Of a stretch of 39,316 bases of DNA, positions 23,427 to 31,600 are shown in pieces. A model generated the notes under the pieces. The model ran no database searches. It was not told the DNA's origin and saw only the letters and a program-made list of their open reading frames with translations. The stretch is from DASZGI01 sp035938995 (GTDB lineage Bacteria; Actinomycetota; Actinomycetes; Streptomycetales; Catenulisporaceae), in assembly GCF_035938995.1 (NCBI RefSeq), contig NZ_DASZGI010000301.1, positions 1 through 39,316 of the forward strand. The letters run 5' to 3'. Within the stretch, counting starts at the first letter, position 1. Each line of letters starts with the position of its first letter. The translations under genes were made by a program, and so were the position numbers.

Positions 23427-24352
23427 CCGACCAGGGCATGACGCGCCGCCAGTTGGCCCGCCACGCCGGCTGGTTCGGTGCCGCGGTCGTGCTCACGGTC
23501 ACCGGCGGCGAGGTGATCAGCCACGTCGTGGACGGCAGGAACGGCGGCGGGGCGGCTGGCGGCGACGCCAATGCCCTGCGGTTCGTTCAGATCTCAGACA
23601 GCCACATCGGCTTCACCGGCGCCGCGAACACGGACGTCACCGCCTCGTTCAGCCGCGCCCTCGCCGATATCAATGCACTGAGCTTCCGGCCGGACTTCGT
23701 CATGCACACCGGAGATCTGACCCATACCTCCACCGTCGCCCAGTTCGACCAGGTCGACCAGATGCTGTCGGGGCTGCGCGCGGGCCGGGTGTTCACCGTC
23801 CCGGGCGAGCACGACTCGGTCGGCGACGCCGGGCGCGCCTACCGGCAGATCTTCGGCCACAACACGGTGGGGGAGGGTTGGTACAGCTTCGACACGCACG
23901 GAGTGCACTTCATCGCTCTTGTCAATACGCTGAGTCTGGAGAAGCTGGGCCACCTCGGCGCGGATCAGATCGATTTCGTCCGCAAGGATGTCGCGGGTCT
24001 GTCCTCGGACACGCCGATCGTGCTCTTCAGCCACATCCCGCTGTTCGCGATGTATCCCCAGTGGGGTTGGAGCACGGATGACGCGCTTCAGGTCCTCAGC
24101 CTGCTGAAGCGCTTCGCCTCAGTGACCGCGCTCAACGGCCACGTGCACCAGTTGTTCAGCCGGGTCGAGGGGAATGTTACCTTCCACTCCGCGACGACCA
24201 CCGCTTACCCACTGCCCAAACCCGGTACGGCGGCCGCCCCGACGCCGCAAGTGCTGCCCGCCCGAGGGCTTCAGGCGGCGCTGGGAATCAGGACCGTGGA
24301 CTACCAGCAGGGCGGCACAGGCCTCGCGGTGACCGACCGGACGCTGAACTGA
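23423..24352 (+). CDS. Exported calcineurin-like metallophosphoesterase
   Basis: 309 residues. A Tat-type signal (MTRRQLARHAGW followed by a hydrophobic stretch) is near residues 6-35. The metallophosphoesterase motifs are in order: DSH (Asp59, His61), GD at 97-98, GEHD at 128-131, H204 in FSHIP, and GHVH at 239-242. The third motif is GEHD rather than the usual GNHD, replacing a metal-bridging or catalytic Asn with Glu; the rest of the site is intact. Substrate unknown. GTG 23423 overlaps the cupredoxin stop (GTGA); ATG 23438 also in frame. Convergent with the dehydrogenase gene 12 bp away. Confidence 0.9.
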   Translation: MTDQGMTRRQLARHAGWFGAAVVLTVTGGEVISHVVDGRNGGGAAGGDANALRFVQISDSHIGFTGAANTDVTASFSRALADINALSFRPDFVMHTGDLTHTSTVAQFDQVDQMLSGLRAGRVFTVPGEHDSVGDAGRAYRQIFGHNTVGEGWYSFDTHGVHFIALVNTLSLEKLGHLGADQIDFVRKDVAGLSSDTPIVLFSHIPLFAMYPQWGWSTDDALQVLSLLKRFASVTALNGHVHQLFSRVEGNVTFHSATTTAYPLPKPGTAAAPTPQVLPARGLQAALGIRTVDYQQGGTGLAVTDRTLN

Positions 24353-24364
24353 GGGCTCTACCAG

Positions 24365-25378
24365 CTAGCGCCGGGGATCGACGTGGATCTTCGGCGCATC
24401 GCCCCATGCCGGATCGCGGTCCCCGGCAAGGATTCCGGCAACGTCATCGAGCGTGACGGTGGCCGCGACGAGTGGGCGCGGGTCGACGTCGCCGGTGTTG
24501 TAGAGGTCGATCGCTCCGTCTAAGCCTGCTGATGCGCCGAGGATGCCGACGACGGTCAGATCCTTGAACACGACGGTGCGGCTGTCGACGTTGCTGGGTT
24601 CTTTGGAGATGCCGATGAACACGACGCGGCGGCCCGGCTCGACGAGTTCAAGGGCACGGCCGGGCATCGCCTCGCCATTGGAGGCGTCAACGACCGCGTC
24701 GTAGCGCAGCCCGGGAAGCGTCTCGGCCGTCCAGACGTACTCGAGGTCCAGCGACCGGGCGAACCGCAGCGAGGCCGCAGTCGCGCCGAGTACGTGGACC
24801 TCCACGCCGCGCGCCCGCGCGATCAGTCCGACGAGCAGGCCGATCGTGCCGGGACCGAGGACCAGCAGACGCTCGCCGGGCGCGACGTCCGCGGCCTGGA
24901 ATGCACGCACCGCGTTCCCGCCGGGTTCCACCATCGCCCCCGCCGTCGCGTCGACCCCGTGGGGGAGTTCGCGCAGCGCCCACGCGGGGACTGGCAGCCG
25001 TTCCGCGAGCGCGCCAGGCCAGCCGCGGCGAAGGCCGATCTCGTAGCGGTCCGCGCACAGATGCGCCCGACCGCTCGCGCATCGGTCGCACGTCCCGCAG
25101 CCCAGCATCGTGTCGCCGGTGACGCGCAGCCTGGCCCACCTCGGGTCCACGTCCGCTCCGAGCGCGGTGACCACGCCGCACCACTCGTGCCCGATCCGCA
25201 GCGGATAGGCGGCGTGCCCGCTGCGCAGATACGCCATGTCCGCCGAGAACAGCTCCATGTCGGTGCCGCACACCCCGGCGCGTTCGACATCGACGACCAC
25301 CTCGCCCGGGCCGGGCACCGGGTCGGGCACCGACCTGACCTCGGCCCGCGCGGGCCCGGTGATGACGAAGGCCCGCAT
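24365..25378 (-). CDS. Zinc-dependent MDR-family polyol/sugar dehydrogenase
   Basis: 337 residues of the medium-chain dehydrogenase/reductase family. Catalytic zinc residues are Cys37 (VCGTD), His64-Glu65 (GHE) and Glu151 (VEPGG). The structural zinc lobe is Cys94, Cys97, Cys100 and Cys108. The nucleotide fold has VLGPGTIGLLVGL at about 173-185. The subgroup is closest to sugar/polyol dehydrogenases such as glucose, galactitol or L-threonine dehydrogenase. It is divergent from an aldonate dehydratase, so oxidation of a sugar to its lactone/acid is a plausible job. ATG 25378 follows GGGAGGGG; the open frame to 25591 is rejected. Confidence 0.88.
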   Translation of the reverse strand: MRAFVITGPARAEVRSVPDPVPGPGEVVVDVERAGVCGTDMELFSADMAYLRSGHAAYPLRIGHEWCGVVTALGADVDPRWARLRVTGDTMLGCGTCDRCASGRAHLCADRYEIGLRRGWPGALAERLPVPAWALRELPHGVDATAGAMVEPGGNAVRAFQAADVAPGERLLVLGPGTIGLLVGLIARARGVEVHVLGATAASLRFARSLDLEYVWTAETLPGLRYDAVVDASNGEAMPGRALELVEPGRRVVFIGISKEPSNVDSRTVVFKDLTVVGILGASAGLDGAIDLYNTGDVDPRPLVAATVTLDDVAGILAGDRDPAWGDAPKIHVDPRR

Positions 25379-25429
25379 GGTCCCCTCCCGGCGGAGAGCC
25401 GCTGAAGTTATCCACACCATGATACCGCA

Positions 25430-25453
25430 GCGGAGTCGGCGGGTAGACTCCGC
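25430..25453. promoter_or_regulatory. Perfect inverted repeat over the dehydratase promoter (candidate operator)
   Basis: GCGGAGTC (25430-25437) and GACTCCGC (25446-25453) around 8 nt. The right arm contains TAGACT (25444-25449), a TANNNT -10 box ending 6 nt before ATG 25456, so a bound repressor would cover -10 and start site. It also sits upstream of the divergent dehydrogenase. Confidence 0.6.
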
Positions 25454-25455
25454 AC

Positions 25456-27171
25456 ATGGGGTCGCAGCGAAGCGCTCAGTGGTACGCCGGGACCGACCGC
25501 AACGCCTACATCCATCGGGCGTGGATGCGCCGGGGGCTGCCGGCCCACGCCTTCGACGGCAGGCCGCACATCGCGATCGCGAATACCGCATCCGACCTGG
25601 CTCCCTGCAACACGCACCTGAACGAGGTCGCCGAGAGCGTCAAGCAGGGCGTCTGGGAGGCCGGCGGCGTTCCGCTCAACCTGCCTGTCGTGTCGCTGGG
25701 GGAGACCCTGGTCAAACCGACCGCGATGCTCTGGCGCAACATGGCCGCGATGGCGGCCGAGGAACTGCTGCGCGCCAACCCGGTCGACGCCACGGTCCTG
25801 CTCGGCGGCTGCGACAAGACCATCCCGGCGTTGCTGATGGCCGCCGCCTCGGTGGATCTTCCCGCGGTAGTGGTGCCCGGCGGCCCGATGCTGACCGGCA
25901 CGTTCCGCGGCGAGCCGCTCGGCTGTGGCACCGACGTCTGGCGGCTGAGCGAGGAGGTGCGCGCCGGAACCCTTTCCGAGCAGGCGTTCCTCGCGTCGGA
26001 GTCCTCGATGATCCGCAGCCGCGGCCACTGCAACACGATGGGCACGGCCTCGACGATGGCCTGCGTCGCCGAAGCGCTCGGCATGACCATCCCCGGCGTC
26101 GCGGGCACCCCCGCCGCCGACAGCAGGCTCCTGGAGTCGGCGCACGCCGCGGGGCGGCTGGCCGTCGAGATGGCCGCCGAGGACCGCCGCCCGAGCCGGG
26201 TCCTGACCCGGGGCTCCTTCCGCAACGCCATCGTCGCCCTCGCCGCGATCGGCGGCTCGACCAACGCCGTGGTGCACCTGCTCGCCCTGGCCGGCCGGCT
26301 CGGCGTCGAGCTCGGGCTCGACGACTTCGACCGCCTCGGCTCCGGCGTCCCGCTGCTGGTCGACCTCCAGCCCGCCGGCCGCCATCTGATGGAGGACCTT
26401 CACCGGGCCGGGGGACTGCTCGCCGTCTTGCGCGAGGTGGAGGACCTGTTGGATCCCGAGGCGTCCACGGTCACCGGCGATCCCCTGGTCAAGTACCTCG
26501 TCGGCGCGCGGATCTGGGATGAGACGGTGATCCGCCGCCGCGCCGAGCCGCTGCGCGAGCACGCCGGAATCGCCGTGCTGCGCGGCAACCTCGCCCCGTC
26601 CGGTGCGGTGATCAAGCCCGCGGCGGCTTCCCCGCACCTGCTGCGGCACCGCGGCCGGGCCGTGGTCTTCGACAGCGTTGAAGACCTGCGCGCGCGGATC
26701 GACGACCCCGGCCTGGACGTGGACGAATCCTCGGTGCTCGTCTTGCGCGGCTGCGGACCCAGGGGATATCCGGGCATGCCCGAGGTGGCGAACGTGCCGC
26801 TGCCCGCCAAACTGCTCAAGCAGGGGGTCCGCGACATGGTGCGGATCTGCGACGGCCGGATGAGCGGCACCGCGTATGGCACGGTCGTCCTGCACACCGC
26901 GCCGGAGGCGGCCGCCGGTGGACCGCTCGGCATCGTCGAGAACGGCGACCCCGTCGTCCTGGACGTCGCCGCGCGTTGCCTCGATCTCGACGTGCCCGCC
27001 GACGACCTGGCGCGCCGCCGCCCCTCCGCCGCGATGACGGCTGCCTTTGCGGCGCCCCTGCGCGGCTGGGAGCGGCTCTACATCGATCACGTCATGCAGG
27101 CCGATCAGGGTGCCGACCTCGATTTCCTGATCGGCTCCAGCGGATCAAAGGTCTCCCGCGACTCCCACTAG
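25456..27171 (+). CDS. IlvD/Edd-family aldonate (pentonate) dehydratase
   Basis: 571 residues. Fe-S ligand cysteines are Cys51 (APCNTH), Cys119 (GGCDKT) and Cys192 (GHCNTMGT). Their spacings, 68 and 73, are those I recall for Rhizobium L-arabinonate dehydratase. The catalytic Ser is near 470 in DGRMSGTAYGT. NLPVVSLGETLVKPTAM and the overall length also match the pentonate branch rather than IlvD (dihydroxy-acid) or Edd (6-phosphogluconate). It would dehydrate an aldonic acid (L-arabinonate, D-xylonate or similar) to a 2-keto-3-deoxy acid. It starts at an ATG with a TAGACT -10 box 6 nt upstream (leaderless). Exact sugar acid is not decidable; no aldolase or semialdehyde dehydrogenase gene is adjacent. 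Confidence 0.9.
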   Translation: MGSQRSAQWYAGTDRNAYIHRAWMRRGLPAHAFDGRPHIAIANTASDLAPCNTHLNEVAESVKQGVWEAGGVPLNLPVVSLGETLVKPTAMLWRNMAAMAAEELLRANPVDATVLLGGCDKTIPALLMAAASVDLPAVVVPGGPMLTGTFRGEPLGCGTDVWRLSEEVRAGTLSEQAFLASESSMIRSRGHCNTMGTASTMACVAEALGMTIPGVAGTPAADSRLLESAHAAGRLAVEMAAEDRRPSRVLTRGSFRNAIVALAAIGGSTNAVVHLLALAGRLGVELGLDDFDRLGSGVPLLVDLQPAGRHLMEDLHRAGGLLAVLREVEDLLDPEASTVTGDPLVKYLVGARIWDETVIRRRAEPLREHAGIAVLRGNLAPSGAVIKPAAASPHLLRHRGRAVVFDSVEDLRARIDDPGLDVDESSVLVLRGCGPRGYPGMPEVANVPLPAKLLKQGVRDMVRICDGRMSGTAYGTVVLHTAPEAAAGGPLGIVENGDPVVLDVAARCLDLDVPADDLARRRPSAAMTAAFAAPLRGWERLYIDHVMQADQGADLDFLIGSSGSKVSRDSH

Positions 27172-27195
27172 GGCCTATCTAAAAAGGAGCGTCGG

Positions 27196-27264
27196 ATGAG
27201 CCTGAGGCGTCTGGCGCGTGCGGTTCGCAGGGCGGCGGAGTTCCCTGATGTCGGGAAGCAGTGA
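27196..27264 (+). CDS. Possible 22-residue Arg-rich peptide with a strong SD
   Basis: ATG 27196 is preceded at 6 nt by AAGGAG (27184-27189), the best SD in the surrounding region, 24 bp past the dehydratase stop. The frame encodes 22 residues with six arginines, then TGA. Coding bias is only moderate. It could be a peptide, a coupling device or a remnant. The rest of the 27172-27573 gap holds only the promoter listed next. Confidence 0.25.
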   Translation: MSLRRLARAVRRAAEFPDVGKQ

Positions 27265-27502
27265 ACGATAGGTGCCTGGCAGCACCGGGGGGTGTTTCGC
27301 CCACACGCGAGCCGAACACACAGCAGGTATCGCGGTCCCGGCGATGCTTTTGGACGCCCTAGGAGGTCGCCGGGCGAATGCCGCCCGCCCCCGATCGCCC
27401 GGGCGGCCCGCCCGCTTCGCCGCCGAACCCCGACGCGACGCGAGTCGAGTCTGCCGACCGGTGTCGTCCCCGCGCGAGCATTTCGGCTCCGGGCGAAGAG
27501 CC

Positions 27503-27535
27503 TTGACATCCCAGTCAGTGCCCGTGCGGTACGGT
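27503..27535 (+). promoter_or_regulatory. Candidate promoter of the ArsR-like gene
   Basis: A perfect TTGACA (27503-27508) and a TACGGT (27530-27535) lie upstream of ATG 27574. The 21-bp spacer is long, so activation by a regulator or a different -10 (TGCGGT, spacer 16) is possible. Confidence 0.4.
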
Positions 27536-27573
27536 CGTGGCGTCGTCCGGTTCGGCGCGAGTGGGGGCCAGCG

Positions 27574-28533
27574 ATGTTGCGCGTGCATCTCACCGCCGAG
27601 GATCTGGGGCGGATCCGGTTCGCCGGCGCGCCCGCGCCGATTCTCGAGGCGGCGCTGATGCTGTTCGAGCTGCGCAATCGGCCACGCAGCCCGCGCGGTG
27701 CGCCGGATTGGCGCGGTACGGTCCGGTCGGCGTTTCCGAGCAACGCCCGGCCGCTGCTGCACCTGGCGCCTTGCCGCGACCGCGTGCTCTTCCTCGACGT
27801 GCTGACTCCCGACCCCGAAGAAGCCTTCCACGTCGTGCGCAACAGCACAGAGTCCGTACACGCTGCCAATCTGGAGATCATCTCGCGGATGAGCTCCCAT
27901 GTGCCGCCGTGGCTGATGCGCTACGTCGAGGGTGACGTAAAGGTCTTGGAGGCGTTCGACAAGGCACTGCGCTCGTTCCACGCCGCGTGCCTGGCGCCGC
28001 ACTGGTCCGGTGTGAACGCCCGGTTCCATCACGACGTCACGCAGCGCATGGCGACACTCGGGCACTACGGAGTCGTCGAGATGCTCAGCACCCTGAGTCC
28101 TGACGTCTACCTGAACGGCATGACCATCGAGAGCCCGTATCCCCGGGATCGCGAGATCTACCCCGGCGGCAAAGGCCTGGTCCTGATACCTTCAGCATTC
28201 TGGACCGGCTACCCCTTGTGCACCTGGAATCCGCAAGACCCGTCCCAGTATGTGTTCATCTACCCGGCGCGCACCGGCCGCGAGCGCCCCGTCGCCGAGC
28301 CGGACCGCGACTCGCTCGCGGCGCTGCTCGGTCCCACCCGCGCCGCCGTCCTTCGGGCATTGCGCGGACAGCCGATCACCACCAGCGGCATCGCCCGGCA
28401 GGTCGGGATCAGCCTGCCGTCGGCGTCCGAGCACGCCGCCACGCTACGCGACGCGGGTCTCATCACCAGCCGGCGCCACGGTCAGGCGGTCCGGCACGAC
28501 CTGACGCACCTGGGCCGCGCCCTGCTGCACTGA
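27574..28533 (+). CDS. ArsR-like winged-helix transcriptional regulator
   Basis: 319 residues. A ~240-residue N-terminal region of unknown fold (MLRVHLTAEDLGRIRFAGAP opening) is followed by a C-terminal winged HTH: ALLGPTRAAVLRALRGQPITT, SGIARQVGISLPSASEHAATLRDAGLI and a basic wing SRRHGQAVRH. This N-terminal region plus C-terminal ArsR HTH is a frequent, mostly uncharacterised actinobacterial regulator type; no cysteine metal site is visible in the HTH. GGGGG lies ahead of ATG 27574. It neighbours the dehydratase (upstream) and the convergent GH87 gene; targets unknown. Confidence 0.85.
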   Translation: MLRVHLTAEDLGRIRFAGAPAPILEAALMLFELRNRPRSPRGAPDWRGTVRSAFPSNARPLLHLAPCRDRVLFLDVLTPDPEEAFHVVRNSTESVHAANLEIISRMSSHVPPWLMRYVEGDVKVLEAFDKALRSFHAACLAPHWSGVNARFHHDVTQRMATLGHYGVVEMLSTLSPDVYLNGMTIESPYPRDREIYPGGKGLVLIPSAFWTGYPLCTWNPQDPSQYVFIYPARTGRERPVAEPDRDSLAALLGPTRAAVLRALRGQPITTSGIARQVGISLPSASEHAATLRDAGLITSRRHGQAVRHDLTHLGRALLH

Positions 28534-28555
28534 ACACTTCGATCCTGACGTCGAA

Positions 28556-28602
28556 CACTGTCCCGGATAAGCACTGTCCCGGATAAGTACTGACCCGGAA
28601 CG
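28556..28602. repeat. Three tandem 16-bp repeats between convergent genes
   Basis: Units CACTGTCCCGGATAAG (28556-28571), an exact second copy (28572-28587) and a degenerate third, TACTGACCCGGAACG (28588-28602). They lie 22 bp past the ArsR-like stop. The TGTCCCGGATAA core is reminiscent of transposon-end sequences in actinomycetes, but no transposase is present. Confidence 0.7.
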
Positions 28603-28606
28603 CGGA

Positions 28607-28647
28607 CGGGCGCCGCCCCGCCCGGTCTCCCGGCGAAGCGGCGCCCG
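28607..28647. terminator. Hairpin terminator between the ArsR-like and GH87 genes
   Basis: CGGGCGCCGC (28607-28616) and GCGGCGCCCG (28638-28647) form a perfect 10-bp stem with a 21-nt loop, placed to serve both convergent genes. No T-tract. Confidence 0.6.
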
Positions 28648-28678
28648 CCTCCTGCGTTTCCTTACGCGGTGCGGATTG

Positions 28679-31600
28679 CTAATTCACGGTGATCGTGAGG
28701 GTCGACGTCGTGTTCTCGATGTTGACGTCGTTGTTGCTCTCGGTCAGCTGGTTGAACGTGACCGTGCCGACCGCCGGACCCTGGCCCGCCTCAGGCAGCG
28801 GGTTGGCCCAGATGCCGAAGCCGGACTTGCCGTTGCCGAATCCGTCGTTGTTCGCGTGCGCCCCGGAGATGCTCATTCCGGTGAAGATGGTGTCCGCGAA
28901 CGGGAACTGCGCGGTGCCGCCGACGTAGTCGGTCTGGAACATGATCCCGGTATATGTGGGATCGGTGATTGTTCCGTTATTGACTCTGATGCCTTGGAAG
29001 GCATTTGTCGCGGAGAACGCCCAGATCGCTCCGAACGCCTGATTACCCCAGAAGTGCCCGCCGTCACGTTGCAGAGAGAAGTTCTGGATCGTGGTGGTCT
29101 GCGGAGCGGCTTCGAACCCTTCGAAGGGGAACCCGAAGTTCAGCGAGCTGATCGTCAGGCCGGGGTAGCACAGCGTGTCCGAGACGGTGAAGTTCTGGAC
29201 CGTGTTGCTGCCACCGCCGTAGATCGCCACGCCGGCCGCCCGCCAGGGAGCGATCGCCGTGACGTTCTGGATGGTGTTGTTGATCTCCTTGCAGCCGGAG
29301 CAGCTGTCCTGCGCGGCGAACAGCGCGAAGCTGTCGTCGCCGGTGGTGCGCGCCTCGTCGTTGGAGATGAGGTTGTTCTGGCTGCCGTTGGTGAGGTTGA
29401 TGCCGTCGGCCAACGTGTCGCGGATGCGCATGTTGGTGAACGAGGAGTTCGTGACGGCGGTCAGGCCCCAGACGCCGACCACGTTGTGCTCGATCCACAC
29501 GTTGTCGATCGAGATGTTCGACGTGTTGGTGAGCTGGAACGTGTGGCCGGGACCGTCGATGCGGGTGGTGTAGTTGCCGAACCAGGCGAAGCCGCTGAAC
29601 GACGAGCCGCTGGCGGTCGACTGCACGTCGAAGCCGGTGTCCGTGTTCGTCTGGTTCTGCGGTGCGACGAACTGGGTGTACCAGACGCCGGCGCCGACGA
29701 TCTTCATCCCCTTGCCGCCGACCTGGATACGCCCGGTCAGCGCGTACTGGCCGGCCGGCAGGAAGACGCCGGTGTAGGTGCTGGACCCGCTCACCGTGTT
29801 GATGGCGTTCTGCACGTCCTGCCCGGTGAAGCCGGCCGGTACCAGCAGGTGCGCCGGGTCCGGGTTCGCAGTCGGCGCGGTCTGCTCCAGGTTCATGAAG
29901 TCGATCGCGTACTGCGAGGTGTTGCCCGAGTCCTTCTGCAGCTTGAACACGGTGCCCTGCGGATACGACGAGGGCAGCATGAAGCTGGATTCGTCGTAGA
30001 TGTGCCGCGGCGAGCCGGCGCTCGGCGAGTCGCCGGGTCCGGTCTCCGCGCCGTAGAGCCACGCGTAGTGCGAGGTCAGGTTCAGCGGCTCCACCAGGTT
30101 CCCGTTCGCGTACAGGTCGAGGGTGGCGTTGATGCCACCGCCGCCCGGCGCGTCAGGGATCGAGTAACGCAGCACGAACGTGTTCGTCGACTCGCGCGAG
30201 GTCCAGGCCACCGAGTCGCCGGTGTTGTCCAGCGTCACGGCCTGGCGGCCGGTGGCCTCGCCGGCGATGTCGCCGATCGTGCGGTTCGGGCCGACGACCG
30301 CGGCCGAGCCGCCCAACTGGCCGGTGGTGCTCTTGTACGAGTCGTACGGCATGTTCGCACCCTGACCCACGAACAGCGGGGTGTCGCTGGTCAGGTGCGG
30401 AACCTTGATCGGCAGCTCGTTCGGGTCGGTGGCGAGCACCATGTGCGCGTCATACTTCCCGTTGACGGCCGACCAGGTGCCCAGGGTCACCGGCGCCGCC
30501 GTGGCCCCGGAGTTGATCACGCCGTTGACCGCGCCGGTCAGCGTGGCGACCGTGTTGTTGGACGAGTCGCGCAGGGTCACCGTGATGCCGTGCGAGCCGC
30601 TGGTGGTGGCGATCGTGCCCTGGTTCTTCACCGTGGCCGTGAAGGTCACCGTGTTGCCGTTCGCCGGGTTCGGCGGCGTCCAGGCCAGCGTGCCGACCAG
30701 GTCGGCGCTCTGCACCGGGGCGACCACCAGGTTCGTCGGGTTGGTGTAGCTCTGGTTGGCCTGCAGGTTGAAGTTCTTGTGCGTCTCGTCGACCTTCGTC
30801 GTGAGCTGATACGAGCCGGCGCTGAGCGTGCCGATGCTCGCCGACACGGTCTGCGAGGCGCCGGGCGCCAGCGCGCCGACGGTGGTCGAGCCGACCTTGT
30901 TCGTGCCGAGGTAGAAGCCCACGTCGGTCCCGACGGAGGCCGCGGTGCCCTGGTTCGTGATCACCGCGGAGGTGGTGACGTTGTCGGTCTCCACCGGCGC
31001 GGACGGCGTCCACGAACTGCTGGTCGGGGTCAGGTCCGGGTTCGGCGCCGGGGTGCCGAAGACCTGGAACTCGGCGCACTGGCCGCCGGGCGCCCCGCTG
31101 TTGCTGGTGATCGACAGCTCGACGTCGGCGACGGTCGCGGTGACCGGGATGGTCACCGTGTTCGCGTTGCTGTTGGGGTCGAACGAGTAGCTCTGCGCCG
31201 GCACCAGCGTGGTGAACGTCGTCGCGCTCTGCTCACGGCCCAGCACCGCGATGGTCTGGGTGCGCGCCGACCAGACGGTGGCCGGGTTGAGCTTGACGAC
31301 CACCGAGGTGATGTTGGCGTTGGCGCCCAGGTGCACCGTCAGGTTGCTGGGATACGACGAGCCCTCGAAGTACGTGGTCACGTCGCCGTCGTTGGCGTTC
31401 GCCGGAGCGTAGATGTACGTGTACGGAGTTCCGTCGATCGGCTTGCCCAGCGCCAGGTTCGTGCCGGTGCCGCCGGAGCCGGTGCGGGTGACGGTGTTGC
31501 TCGGCGAGGATTCGAGCCCTGCCGCGTTGGTCGCGGTCACGTAGTAGGAGACGGTCAGCGTGGCAGCCACCGAATCCGTGTACGTCAGGGTCGTGCCGGA

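Noticed and set aside
25408..25416. TTATCCACA, a perfect DnaA-box sequence, in the dehydrogenase/dehydratase divergent region
   Set aside because: A single box with no cluster, no dnaA/dnaN or parAB nearby and no AT-rich unwinding element; not an origin.
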